From NCBI GenBank assembly GCA_030220185.1, contig JASPKZ010009885.1, forward strand, positions 45,662 through 109,661: 64,000 bases of DNA, given 5' to 3'. Origin of the DNA: Diploptera punctata (Eukaryota > Arthropoda > Insecta > Blattodea > Blaberidae). Each line of letters begins with the position of its first letter. The first letter of the stretch is position 1. Below, piece by piece: positions 38,873 through 49,164 of this stretch. The notes beneath the pieces are model-generated. The model had not been told where the DNA came from, did not search any database, and saw nothing but the letters and a program-made list of their open reading frames with translations. The position numbers were made by a program, and so were the translations under genes.

Positions 38873-38878
<6 letters not shown>
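38606..38878 (+). mobile_element. LINE-A C-terminal end with GTAA tail
   Basis: Starts TCTCGTAGACTGCGATGGGC and encodes RRLRWAGHVARMGNERRAWK, then one frameshift. It ends with GAACCTTCGGGTTC (a TTCG-loop hairpin), GATAGTGCCAGTGAGTGAG and GTAA repeats. Confidence 0.92.

Positions 38879-38941
<63 letters not shown>
38875..38941. repeat. (ATT)n microsatellite
   Basis: About 21 ATT units joining two head-to-tail LINE-A copies. Confidence 0.95.
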
Positions 38942-38942
<1 letters not shown>

Positions 38943-39775
38943 AACTGAATGGTATTAATAAGCTGTTAATTTATGGTGATGATGTATTGTTGACCGATAG
39001 CGAGGAGATACTAAAGGACAATACGCACACACTATTGAGTAACACTAAGAAATTAGGACTGGAAGTAAATATCAATAAAACTATATATATGGTCACACGT
39101 AGAAATGCATTATATAATGGAAATGGACAGCTAATGACAAATGAGGGAAATTTTGAGGAAGTGGCTGAATTCAAATACCTAGGAACAATAATCACAAATA
39201 GGAATGAGATGCACAAAGAAATTAAACATAGGCTCAATTCCGGAAATGCGTGCTATTATGCATTGCAGAGACTCTTGATGTCCCAACTCCTTTCAAAAAA
39301 CATTAAACTGAAAATATATAAAACTATTATTCTACCAATTATAGTATATGGGTGCGAAACATGGACTCTTTCTTTAAGGGAGGAAAGAAGATTACAAGTA
39401 TTTGAGAGTAAAGTACTTAGGAACATTTTTGGACCAAAGAGAGATGAACAGACAGGTGAATGGAGAAGACTACATAACAAGGAACTACATGGTCTTTATA
39501 GGAAGCGAGATATAATAAGAACAGTTAAGTCTCGTAGACTGCGATGGGCAGGACATGTTGCACGTATGGGGAATGAAAGACTTGCATGGAAGCTTCTTGT
39601 AGGAAAGCCAGAGGGAAAACGCCCAGTTGGTAGACCAAGAATGAGGTGGGAGAATAACATTAACTATGATCTGTGGGAAGTGGATTATACAGGGAATGAT
39701 TGGAAAGCATTAGCTCAGGATAGGGATGTATGGAAAGCGTATGTTTGCGCGGCCATGAACCTATGGGTTCTATAG
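38942..39775 (+). pseudogene. LINE-A reverse transcriptase, C-terminal 277 codons, open
   Basis: This is the longest intact reading frame in the window. It has no true start: the frame runs in from the ATT repeat, so the copy is 5' truncated. The first residues QLNGINKLLIYGDDVLLTDS contain the RT catalytic box as YGDD (usually Y/FADD). Then follow GLEVNINKT, EFKYLGTIITN, IKHRLNSGNACYYALQ, IYKTIILPIIVYGCETWTLS, FGPKRDEQTGEWRRLHNKEL, RRLRWAGHVARMGNERLAWK, LVGKPEGKRPVGRPRMRWEN and DWKALAQDRDVWKAYVCAAM. The stop at 39773 overlaps the 3' hairpin GAACCTATGGGTTC. Fingers, palm N-terminus and endonuclease are missing. Lack of stops suggests recent insertion. Confidence 0.93.
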
Positions 39776-39805
39776 TGTCAGTGAGTAAGTAAGTAAGTAA
39801 GTATT
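39776..39805 (+). repeat. LINE-A 3' tail (GTAA)n
   Basis: GTCAGTGAGTAAGTAAGTAA follows the stop; this is the family-specific tail. Confidence 0.9.
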
Positions 39806-39814
39806 TGGTCTTAA

Positions 39815-40048
39815 TATAAATACTACAGACCTTAAGTGGTTGAGTCTCTTTTCTTTATAGACAATCGGCACGAGATATTTCAGTTGTTTTTGTTCCCAGA
39901 ACACAATTGTACAGTTCTTATTTCCCAGCCCAGCACGATAGTCCCGCCAGAATGTGTTTATGCCTGCTTGAAATATTCAATCCCGCCAGGAATGGAAAAC
40001 CCGACCTACTGGCTTTTAGCGTATTACCTTAACGGACTATATAAAATA
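39815..40048 (-). mobile_element. SINE-B, decayed
   Basis: TACAGACCTTAAGTGG, AGACAATCGGCACGAGATAT, CAGCACGATAGTCCCGCCAG and GGCTTTTAGCGTATTACCTT follow SINE-B order on the minus strand. Confidence 0.7.
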
Positions 40049-40065
40049 GTAATTGCCATAACTCT

Positions 40066-40372
40066 CCCAAGGAGTCCCACACTGTAGTCAAGCGGTCTAT
40101 AACAACATTCTTTGGCACAGAGGTATGGGTCATAAGCTGGTTCGAGTCCCCATGGTAGAAGAAAATTTCTAATGAGATTTTGCCCAGCATGGGGCCGATG
40201 CCTTGATGGATTTGTATAGCAAACATAAGCAGTGGCTTCCAGGTTAGAGAAACCAGCTATGTCGGTTGGGGCACCATATGCCGTGTATAATGGAATCCCG
40301 TAAGTGGATTTGAAGCCAGCAGTCAGCAAGCAAGCTAAAGGCCTTCTAGACCTTTCGGCTATGGAGTTATTT
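40066..40372 (+). mobile_element. SINE-D
   Basis: Degraded A-box region GTAGTCAAGCGGTCTATAAC, intact B box CTGGTTCGAGTCCCCATGG, body GGTTAGAGAAACCAGCTATG, end GGCCTTCTAGACCTTTCGGC. Confidence 0.8.
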
Positions 40373-40374
40373 CG

Positions 40375-40705
40375 AAACCGTGAACTTAGGAATCAAGGCG
40401 GAATCTATCTCGGGCATTGAACTGAGGACCTCCACATCCTTGAGAGGACAAGAAAATATGTTATAAATCCTCTCCTGACATATGGCAGAGTGTTATGTCA
40501 CACCATGTGTATTAGCGACTACATTCTAAGGAAATATGTTACGCCAACATTACATAATGAACTTATGAATGGCAATACTTAAAAATAGCGTCTTTATCTC
40601 TTGTGCGTTTCATGCACTAAATCTGCACTAGTTCTAGTATACAGTACTACACTTTTTAGATTTTAGATTTATTTTATTTAGCCTGGTTTCTCCCAACTTA
40701 AAAAT
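40375..40705. other. Unassigned stretch
   Basis: Ends with a TTATTTAGCCTGGTTTCTCC motif also seen near 45105 (TTTTACCTGGCAAAGTTAAG) and 58812 (CTTAGCCTGGTGGAGTTAAG), probably a small dispersed repeat. Confidence 0.4.
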
Positions 40706-40707
40706 TA

Positions 40708-40738
<31 letters not shown>

Positions 40739-40848
40739 TAATATTTATAATTAATAAGTCCCTAATGATAACATAAACGTTAACATTAATTATAGTAATA
40801 ATACTACTACTACTACTACTTTACTACTACTACTACTACTACTACTAC

Positions 40849-40882
<34 letters not shown>

Positions 40883-40885
40883 AAT
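40706..40885. repeat. (ATA)n/(ACT)n microsatellites
   Basis: Alternating AAT and ACT runs with short unique breaks. Confidence 0.95.
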
Positions 40886-41560
40886 ACTTTTATTTACAGA
40901 TTATCAATGTTTACACATCTTTCTGTGCCTAAAGTTTAACTTTCCTTCTCCACTCGTCCCTATCCATCCACTCCATGTTCACCAGTCCTCTTATTCTCTT
41001 ATTTCTTTCACCCACGAATTTCGAGGTCTTCCTTTCTTTCTTCTTCCAGGTGGACACCATTTCAATGATTTTCTGTAGTAACTTTTCTTCTTTCTTCTTG
41101 AATTCGTCGGATCATGCCCATAATAATTTAATTGGTTTATATCTTATATAAAATACTATTGAAGAATTATATTTCATTTTGTCTCGTAAAATTTTTATTT
41201 ACTTTTTCCCCCCAATTTTGAACATCATGTTGCTCTCCTCAAGAAATCCATTTCCATAGACATATTTTTTTGTTCTAAGTTTTCGTTAATTTCCATACTT
41301 CATCTCCATATGTAATAATACTTCTCACTATTGAATTAATATATTTGTAACTTTTTTTCCTGATTATATGTCGCTTTCATAGGACATCATTTATACATGC
41401 TGGTATTGCTCTACTTTTGTTATTCTGTTCTTAATGTCACTTTCTTATCTATCCTCCTTATCTAATTTTACCCCCAAATACTCAAATTCTTCACATCTTC
41501 TAATATACCCCTTCTGATCTTCTAATATAAAATATTCGGTTTCTGCTCCATCCCTTATAA
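40886..41560 (-). mobile_element. LINE-F C-terminal region with ATT tail
   Basis: The minus strand ends GGAGTGGATGGATAGGGACG, AGTGGAGAAGG (EWMDRDEWRRKV-like), then AAACTTTAGGCACAGAAAGA, GTAAATAAAAG and ATT repeats. Upstream pieces resemble RNRITKVEQYQHV and IMRSIINSIVRSIITYGDEV, with stops. Copies: 19692 and 41607. Confidence 0.75.
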
Positions 41561-41606
41561 AATGTTAATGATAATAGATATAATAAATAATATAAAGTTA
41601 ATAATA

Positions 41607-41745
41607 ATGATAATTTTTATTTATATACAGAATTTTAATGTTTACCCATCTTTCTGTGTCTAAAGTTTTATTTTCTTCTCCAATCGTCTCTCTCCATCCA
41701 ATCCATGTCCTCCAGTCCTCTTGCTCTCATTCCAATATAATTATA
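41607..41745 (-). mobile_element. LINE-F 3' end
   Basis: TTTTTATTTATATACAGAAT, CATCTTTCTGTGTCTAAAG, CCATCCAATCCATGTCCTCC match 40895-41000. Confidence 0.8.
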
Positions 41746-41749
41746 TAAT

Positions 41750-41764
41750 AATATTAATAAATAA

Positions 41765-41797
<33 letters not shown>

Positions 41798-41802
41798 TAA
41801 TC

Positions 41803-41846
<44 letters not shown>

Positions 41847-41848
41847 CT
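41750..41848. repeat. (AAT)n microsatellite
   Basis: About 28 AAT units with breaks. Confidence 0.95.
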
Positions 41849-41979
41849 AATAGAGTTTCTAAGGATTCGTTAAACACGTATGCTTATTTTAAATTTTACA
41901 TACATCTAAGAAAACATAATATGTAGAAAATAAAACATAGAGGCCTAATACGTAATAAGAGCCGTTAATAATCATAGAA

Positions 41980-42232
41980 TGGTCAGGACGCATGGGAATG
42001 AAAGAGGAAAATGTAAACTTGTGAGAGAAATAGCGGTAAAGAATCCAGTAGAATAGGAAAAATATAGGGAAATAATCCAGTAGAATGATGTGGGAAATAA
42101 CATTAACCACGATTTAAGGGAGATGAAATATAAAGGTAATTGAGGTTAGGGTGGCGGATGTACGGAGAGGTTTATGTCTCTGTGAATATGAACCTCTGGG
42201 ACTCAGTGTCAGAGATTTAGTCATTAATAACA
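41980..42232 (+). mobile_element. LINE-A C-terminal remnant, duplicated inside
   Basis: Two overlapping passes of the AGTAGAAT...GGGAAATAA block (42010-42070, 42075-42100), then ACATTAACCACGATTTAAGG, GTGAATATGAACCTCTGGG. Heavily decayed. Confidence 0.65.
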
Positions 42233-42489
42233 GTTAAGAAGACATCGTATACCACACTTATTTATACAGCTCGGCCACACATTAAGGGATGGACTCTAAG
42301 GGATGAAATGGTAAAGTACTACTGTAAAAATCTGGTTCGCACGGACGTAGTGGATCGACTGGCTGAATCAGCACTCATTGTAATTCAATTCAGTTTTATC
42401 ATCTGTGACCCAAAACCTGATGAGATTAACAGCAACAGACTCTGACTCATATCTCACAAATGTTCGCAGTGTGTCTCCATTTTACTAGT

Positions 42490-43435
42490 TGGGATTAGAA
42501 GCCAATAAAACTAAATATATGACCACACGTAGAAATATAGTATCAACATTTAACAACAAATGAGGTGATTTTTTTAAGAAGTGACAAATTCAAATAACTA
42601 AGATCAATAATGAAAGACAAGCATGAGTTGCAGAAAGAAATTAAACATAGGTTCAACTATGGAAACACATGCTATTATGCACTGCAGGGACTATTGTCTT
42701 CCAACTTCTCTAAAAAAAGTTAAACTCCAAATATATCATCAACAACAACAAGGATTAGGCCCAATGGCCTGTTCCGATCTCATTATACATCGAATTGGTC
42801 CTTCCATCTCTTCAATGGTCTTCCCAACATTCTTCTCCCTTTTGGTTTATAATTATACATTCTTCTTGGTATGCGCTGTTCATTCATTCGCAATACGTGC
42901 TGAAGGTAAGCACTTTGATAATATTTTATTCTTTCACAGAGATTAAATATATTAAGTTCTGTTCTTATATCTTCGTTTTTCTTTTTATCGGTCCTATTGC
43001 TCTCAACATCTTCATTTCAGCAGCCAACTCCAAATATATAAAACTGTTATTCTTCCAATTAATTATATGGGAAACATGGAGCCTTACTTTAAGGGATGAG
43101 AAAAGATTACGAGTATTTGAGAATTCAATTTTTGGACCAAAGAGAGACTAACAAGACAGGCGTATAAAAAATAAACAACAGTTAGCTGCATAATCATATG
43201 AAATAAGAACAATTGTCTGTAATCTGCAATGGGTAGGACATATGGTACGAATGGGAATGAAAGAGAGACATGGATACTTCCTGTAGAAAAACCAGATGAA
43301 AAGCTCCTAGTAGGTAAGTCAAGAATGAGGGGGTGGGGAGAATATCATAAATATGATTTAGGATAGGAATGTATGGAGAGTTTATCTTTGCGCGATCATG
43401 AACCTCTGGGTTTGATGCTGCTGGCGAGTTAGTTA
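42490..43435 (+). mobile_element. LINE-A copy split by LINE-G
   Basis: 42490-42736 carries NKTKYMTTRRNI-type and KEIKHRFNYGNTCYYALQGL segments. 43026-43435 continues KLQIYKTVILPINYM-like, GAAACATGGAGCCTTACTTT, AGGGATGAGAAAAGATTACG, and ends GAACCTCTGGGTTT. The break coincides with a 14-bp duplication. Confidence 0.85.
42737..43025 (-). mobile_element. LINE-G insertion with 14-bp TSD
   Basis: The minus strand ends GATCGGAACAGGCCATTGGG, CCTAATCCTTGTTGTTGTTG, ATGATA. Flanked by AACTCCAAATATAT at 42723-42736 and 43026-43039. The same element lies at 49165-49790. Confidence 0.9.
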
Positions 43436-43785
43436 ATGCTTTATTTTATTACTTTACGGTCTTATAAAATTTCCGATAAATTTAACAGTACTAGCTAACT
43501 ACCCGGCGTTTTCCCATCTTTTTTTTGTTCAGCCTTTTCACCAATCTACCTCGAAAACTATTGATTCAACACCAACATAAACAATTTGGATAATTTATTT
43601 TTCATCTCTCTTCTCATTCCCTGCTGGTGCTAGATTCGGACTAGAGTTTTAAATGGCAATGGAACTGTCAGTAATGAGGTTAGTTATCAATTAAAACTAA
43701 AAAAAAACATTAATATCGGTCGTTTCGATTAATATAACTTCATATAACTTCACTAGGAGTGCTAATGGCCTCTTGCTCCTTATAT
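43436..43785. other. Unassigned stretch
   Basis: Contains AACTACCCGGCGTTTTCCC, a motif of the kind seen in dispersed insect repeats; nothing else is recognised. Confidence 0.35.
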
Positions 43786-43985
43786 TTCTAAGACTGCATT
43801 TCATATAAATTATACGATTTTGGTTCAAATTGCTTCAGGTATTCTAGAGTTACGCTGAAACATACACTAAAAAACACATAATTATGTGGTGTATATATAT
43901 ATTCTAGAGTTACGCTGAAACATACCTGGAGCAATTTGAACCAAAATCGTATAATTTATATGAAATGCAGTCTTAGAAATATAAT
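43786..43985. repeat. Inverted repeat with nested direct repeat
   Basis: Arms TATTTCTAAGACTGCATTTC...GTTCAAATTGCTTCAGGTA (43786-43850) and their inverse (43925-43984). Inside, ATTCTAGAGTTACGCTGAAA occurs twice in direct order (43851, 43901). Confidence 0.9.
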
Positions 43986-44084
43986 ATGCGATATGGCAGT
44001 GCGACGACCAATGCCCCGCTTCCTCTCATGGTAGATAATTATATAGGCCTATAAGGAAGAAAAATAAATATTTGTGCTAGGATG

Positions 44085-44180
44085 CCTGAGTGGCGCAGTT
44101 GGTAGCGCACTAATGTATAAAGTTAGATGCCCGGTTCGGGCTGTGTTTTTTTTAATGTGTGTGTTGTGTGTGTGTGTGTG
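44085..44180 (+). repeat. tRNA-like SINE head
   Basis: GAGTGGCGCAGTTGGTAGCG (A box) and TGCCCGGTTCGGGCTG (B box), then a T run and TG repeats. Confidence 0.55.
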
Positions 44181-44189
44181 AAGAACTTA

Positions 44190-44437
44190 CGACAGTAACA
44201 TGATAAGCCACATTCTGTTAAAAAATGCAATTTATTACAATTATAGTAAATAAATGTATTAAAATATCCATAAAATCATTTGTAAGTGCGTCAGTGATGA
44301 GCTTAAAACATATAGACACATTAATGTATTAACAACAATACTGCCTATTAGTATTTACAATTTTTGAAACATTAAAATCCTTATATCTCAGAAAGAATAA
44401 TATGTGGCCTATCATGTTATAGCCCTAAGCCCTTTTA

Positions 44438-44470
<33 letters not shown>

Positions 44471-44600
44471 TGCGCTATAATGTTCAAAAAAACGTAATTT
44501 GTGGTCAAAGTCCAATGAAAAAAAATCTCATGGAATTTCGGCCAATATAGGGCTGGTTCCTATTTAGTATTCTGAAAGCGTGCTGAGGAATCCCAAGATT
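44190..44600. other. Unassigned stretch with (TA)n
   Basis: (TA)n at 44441-44468; nothing else recognised. Confidence 0.5.
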
Positions 44601-44604
44601 ACTG

Positions 44605-44895
44605 TGAGGTCATGAATTGTTACGTCGCCATTTTCCACAGTTCGCCAACAAAAACTGTTTAACTTTCATCAGAGCTTTAATTAAACCAAAATAACATAAA
44701 CAGACAATTTGTCACAAAGAATCTGATGCTACACACTAATTGCTATAGCTACCGTGGCTCTGATTCCATTTACAACATTAACCCACATTTTCGAGGTGAG
44801 AACCGAACGTCAAAAAACTCATTTGCCAGCAAGTTAACTTAGGATAAACTATTTTGGTTGAGAAAACCAGCTATCGTATAACCACATGCCACCCT
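44605..44895 (-). repeat. DR5 copy and SINE-D scrap
   Basis: GTCGCCATTTTCCACAGTTC, ATAAACAGACAATTTGTCAC, AGCTACCGTGGCTCTGATTC match 28960-29190 inverted. 44866-44895 (ACCAGCTATCGTATAACCAC) is a SINE-D 3' scrap on the plus strand. Confidence 0.7.
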
Positions 44896-45055
44896 TATAT
44901 AAAGGGAAGGATTGGGGAAAATATTTCAGAATAGGGATTTATGGAGAACTTCCTGTAGCAAAACAAATTTTGTCTCTTCATTAAGGCGCAGAACAAACTT
45001 ACATGGACGTAAGTAATGAATTCAAATCAACAGTGCTTATTTCATAATATTAATG

Positions 45056-45058
45056 ATG

Positions 45059-45103
<45 letters not shown>
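45056..45103. repeat. (AAT)n microsatellite
   Basis: About 15 AAT units. Confidence 0.95.
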
Positions 45104-45475
45104 GCTTTATTTTACCTGGCAAAGTTAAGGCCTTAAGACCTTGTCTACCACTCAACTATGTTAAAAAAATATAAATAAATAAATAAATAAAGGGATGAAT
45201 AAATTATTTCATATTGGAAAAAGGATAGACTATTCTTAAAAAATTGAATTTAATTTTGTGAATTGTCAGTACTGATTGAATTAGGGTTACAAGTAAGTCC
45301 TAATAATGCTACACCACATTCGTAACAGCGAATTTATGTAATGATTAATTTTTGTTAGCACATATTTTGTTTATAGGCCCTGTCACTTTTAACTTCAACA
45401 TTACATACTAGCTTATTCATTCTCAACACATTTTGGTGGGATGTAATTTTTTTCGGTTGTTGAATAATAAAAGTT
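45104..45475. other. Unassigned stretch
   Basis: Begins with the TTTATTTTACCTGGCAAAG motif shared with 40680 and 58812; the rest is unrecognised. Confidence 0.35.
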
Positions 45476-45477
45476 AA

Positions 45478-45728
45478 GCCTCGTGACTGTGATGTGCAGG
45501 ACATGTGGCACGGATGAAAAATTAAAGAGGGGCATGGAAACTCCTTGTAGGAAAACCAGAAGGAAAGCGTCCAGTAGTCAGGCCAAGGATAAGCCGGGAT
45601 AATAATATCAACCATGATTTCAGGGAAATAGATTATACAGGTAATGATTGGAAAACATTAGCTCAGAATAGCTTATGTCTGCGCAGCCATGGACCTATGG
45701 GTTCGATACTGCCAATGAGTTAGTTATT
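45478..45728 (+). mobile_element. LINE-A C-terminal remnant
   Basis: CTCGTGACTGTGATGTGCAG, CCTTGTAGGAAAACCAGAAG, GATAATAATATCAACCATGA and GACCTATGGGTTCGATACTG. A 12-15 nt deletion removes GGGATGTATGGAGA. Confidence 0.85.
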
Positions 45729-45729
45729 T

Positions 45730-45994
45730 AATTGAATAAGTATATGTACATGTTGACATTTATTTATTAAATCTAGTGAAATTCGACATAATATGAGCTA
45801 ACAAGTAATACATTCCAACGTAATGTCTTCTCAGTATAAGCGACCGTGTTTGTAATGTAAATAGAAGAGGTTCATTGCTACTGGGAATACGGGGTTTCAA
45901 ATAGAGACAAATTTTATCTGTTCCAGGATTGACTTTAGTTACATCAACGCGTAAGACTGGAGATCTTGCGTTAAATCCATGTTCAAAATATATC

Positions 45995-45995
<1 letters not shown>
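45730..45995. other. Unassigned stretch
   Basis: Nothing recognised. Confidence 0.4.

Positions 45996-46038
<43 letters not shown>
45996..46038. repeat. (TA)n microsatellite
   Basis: About 18 TA units before a SINE-A head. Confidence 0.95.
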
Positions 46039-46041
<3 letters not shown>

Positions 46042-46408
46042 CTGTGGTTTTGAGTGTAGCGTGCTGCCTCGTCACGCAGCGGGCCAGGGTCCGATTCCCG
46101 GTCGGGACAGACTCCTGGGTGAGGTTTTTGTCGATTCCCGGTCGGGACAGACTCCTGGGTGAGGTTTTTTTCGGGGTTTTTCCTTACCTGTAAGACATGT
46201 CAGGAAGCTTAGGGCTCAACGGTCCCCGAAAATCATCCGGGCATCATCATCATCCTTATCATTATCATCATCCACCGGTCTGGAAAGCAACGGGAAGCTA
46301 ACCACAACCTATAATTCCATAGAAAAACTGCAAATCATAGCATGAAATGCTATGATTGCAATGAAAGACATACCTTTGGGCCAGAATTACTATGGATGGA
46401 TGGATATA
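46039..46408 (+). mobile_element. SINE-A with duplicated B-box segment
   Basis: Head CCGCTGTGGTTTTGAGTG, B box GTCCGATTCCCGGTCGGG. A 40-bp segment (46092-46131) from CGATTCCCGG to the G-rich TGAGGTTTTTGT is repeated at 46132-46171. The 3' hairpin and ATGGATGGATGGATA tail are present. Confidence 0.92.
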
Positions 46409-46515
46409 TATATATATATATTGTATATAGTTGTATTAATAACTTGTCTGAGTACGGTACATCAAATTCGGTTCAGTCAAAAATTTTCTCTTCAGTTGTA
46501 TAATGATATATATAT

Positions 46516-46912
46516 AGTCGGCCGCACGGTGGACTAGTGGTTATGCTCCTTGCCTCTGGTCCCGAGGGTCGCGGGTTCAAAACCGGCCGGGGTCGATGAA
46601 TTTTTAGGACGGAAAAATCCAAGGAGAAGTCCTCCGGAGGGACTTAAGGTCGTGTATCCTGAGTTTCAGGCTCGTAAAAAATCCTTAAGCTTGAATGAAA
46701 AGGACTCTAACACAAAAATTGCCGAATTTTCCCGGGCCTATACTACCTTGGTTTCCTAGGATGTCAGTATGAGGCGGAACGCTGACCACGGACCACTCAA
46801 AATGACATCTATACGAAAACAAAACTTGCTAAATTAGTATGGTGTGTAACGTGGGGAGAGCACCTAAATATCTGTAAAGGGAAAACATCGGCTTACATTT
46901 TATACAATATAT
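46516..46912 (+). mobile_element. SINE-C, full length
   Basis: GGTGGACTAGTGGTTATGCT, CGCGGGTTCAAAACCGGCC, GGACGGAAAAATCCAAGG, GATGTCAGTATGAGGCGG, CGCTGACCACGGACCACTC and GGGAAAACATCGGCTTAC; tail degraded to a TA-rich run. Confidence 0.9.
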
Positions 46913-46914
46913 AT

Positions 46915-47240
46915 ATAATTGTATAAATTGAAAGTGTTTTTCGAAATTTAGTTGACCACTTTAAATCCGTGTAACATAAACAATTGAAATTAATACAGTC
47001 ACAAATTTTTTAAATATAATTTGTTGATAATTACAGCACAATGGGAAAAGCTATGATTTTAATAACGTTTCTGAAAATGTTTTGCTATCTGCAGAGCGCA
47101 GCTAATAAAAGTGCGAAGATTTTAAGTATAAATTCCTTGTTGCAAGTAGGCTTATAATAAAATGTATTGTGTGTGGTCTTTGGGTCACAAATGTACGATC
47201 TTCTGAGAAAAATGTATTTTGTACAGAAATGTATCAGTGC
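46915..47240. other. Unassigned stretch
   Basis: Nothing recognised. Confidence 0.4.
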
Positions 47241-47244
47241 ATTG

Positions 47245-47532
47245 CTTTATAATGAAGATGAATATTGGTCTGATTTTCACTCAATGCGTAGGAGGCACGA
47301 AATTAAACGCCTTTTCCTTAATTTTTAAATAAAATACATAGTAATACGTCCCAGCAATGTTGTCAATTCTCTTTAAGTAAATTAAAAAAATATTTAATTT
47401 TGTCTTTTTTAATTCAATTTGTGGTAAAACAAACCATGTGATAGAAAAATACCAAGCATAAAGTTGTTCATTTTCACATTTCCTATATATACTCTGTGAA
47501 AATCAGACCAATACCCACCATCATTATAGACT
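47245..47532. mobile_element. Possible MITE with ~35-bp inverted ends
   Basis: ATAATGAAGATGAATATTGG, TCTGATTTTCAC at 47249-47281 is inverted at GTGAAAATCAGACCAATACC, CACCATCATTAT (47497-47528). The interior is AT-rich without coding capacity. Confidence 0.55.
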
Positions 47533-47534
47533 AA

Positions 47535-48130
47535 ATAAATAAACTAAGTCATTGGCATTATCAAACTCACAGGTTCATTGCCGCGCGGTCAATAGTTCTC
47601 CATACATTCCTGAGCGAATGTATTCCTATCATCTCCTGTATAAAATTCACCTACCTCAATTCAATGTTAGTTATTTCTCCATCTCATTCTTGCCCTATCT
47701 ACTGGGTTGTTTTCCTCTGGCTTTTCTACAAGAATTTTCTATGCTCCTCTTACGTTCCCCAATCGTGCCAAGTCTTCTAGAAATCACAGTCAACGAGACT
47801 TAAATATTATTACATCCGGTTTCCCATAAAGATCATGTAACTCACGGTTGTGTATTTTTCTCCATTCACCTGTTTTTTTATCTCTCTTTGATCAAAAAAA
47901 ATCCTAAGCCTTTTATTCTCAAATACAAATACTTGAAATATATTCTCAACTCTTCAGGTATGAGACAGTGTTTCACATCCATGTAATATAACTGGAAGAA
48001 CATTTTTAGAGAAGTTGGAATACGTTTCCAGAGTTGAGTCTACATTTAATTGTTTACTTTTTTCATCTCATTCCTGCTTATAATTTAGTTACTGTTCCTA
48101 CGTATTTGAATTTTGCCACATTTTCAAAAT
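47535..48130 (-). mobile_element. LINE-A, longer decayed C-terminal region
   Basis: CACAGGTTCATTGCCGCGCG, CTACAAGAATTTTCTATGCT, CATTCACCTGTTTTTTTATC, TCTCAAATACAAATACTTG and GTATGAGACAGTGTTTCACA follow LINE-A order on the minus strand, up to the IVYGCETW region and beyond. Confidence 0.8.
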
Positions 48131-48134
48131 TGCC

Positions 48135-48600
48135 ATTTTTTTTAAGTGCGTAATCCACCAATACATTTCTGTGCATTTTTTCTGAGAAATCGGTTCACTT
48201 GAGAACCAAACTATTTAAGACATTTTTATTGTATTTACACAAGGGATTCATATCTAAAACATGCACACTTATTTTGCTTCCCACTCTGAATTATCATAAA
48301 TAAAAAAACACAAATTTTATAGAGAATGTCGTGATATAGCGCGCACAATTAGCACAGTGTAAAAATTAATTATTGCTAAAGTAAATGACACACGACTATA
48401 ATCAGCTGATTCTAGAAACACGTGTTGTACTCACCTCGCAGTTTGATGTGTGTTTGTCGCGTGTTCGTCAGGCAATGCGCTCTGGTCAACCCGCGCATGC
48501 GTTATCTACTCTATATACCTTAACGGCGCTCTCTGTGGGCGTCACAAACCGCGGGCGTCCGCACAAATTTTCCGACAAACTAGTCACTTGTCTGTAAGCC
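48135..48600. other. Unassigned; part GC-rich
   Basis: 48430-48600 is GC-rich with CpGs (CAACCCGCGCATGCG; CAAACCGCGGGCGTCCGC). No feature recognised. A weak tRNA-like head (CTGGGTTCAAACCCCGAGG) follows at 48610. Confidence 0.35.
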
Positions 48601-48685
48601 TACTATGCTCGTCTCTGGGTTCAAACCCCGAGGTAGTCGCTGGATTTTTAGATTAGTTTATACGGCCATGTTCGGTTTCCCACTC

Positions 48686-48835
48686 CTAGCCTATAACATT
48701 AACTATGATTTGAGGAAGTAGATTATACAGGGAATGATTGGAAAACATTAGCTCAGGATAGAGATGTATGGAGAGCTTATGTCCGCGTGGCCATGAACCT
48801 ACGGGTTCGATAGTGCCAATGAGTAAGTAAGTAAG
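48686..48835 (+). mobile_element. LINE-A 3' end with GTAA tail
   Basis: ATAACATTAACTATGATTTG, GCTCAGGATAGAGATGTATG, GAACCTACGGGTTC hairpin, GTGCCAATGAGTAAGTAAG. Confidence 0.9.
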
Positions 48836-49164
48836 CCTCCACTTATTTCTATTCAGTGCGTCTTTCAAATTCAGCCCTCTGCTTCTCATCCCTCTAAGTA
48901 TATTTTGCTTCCACTCAGATATTAGTCTTCCTCTCATTTCTCTGCCATGTCGTTGACAATTGATGATCTTCGGCCATCATATCCCATGTCCCAATCATTT
49001 TAACAATCTTAGTTAAATTTAAAATTGTTTCGAATCCTAGTCAAAGAAGATTTAATTTTTGATGTCATAAAATTTCTGAATATGGGATCTGTGTCGTAGA
49101 TTGTGACACGTAAAAAAACCTCAAGCTTGAAATAAAAGAACGTCTCAGCAAATTTTGTCGGCCT

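Noticed and set aside
42623..43151. Frames of 107 and 118 codons with hydrophobic stretches
   Set aside because: They cross the LINE-A/LINE-G insertion joint and read LINE-G antisense; not real membrane proteins.
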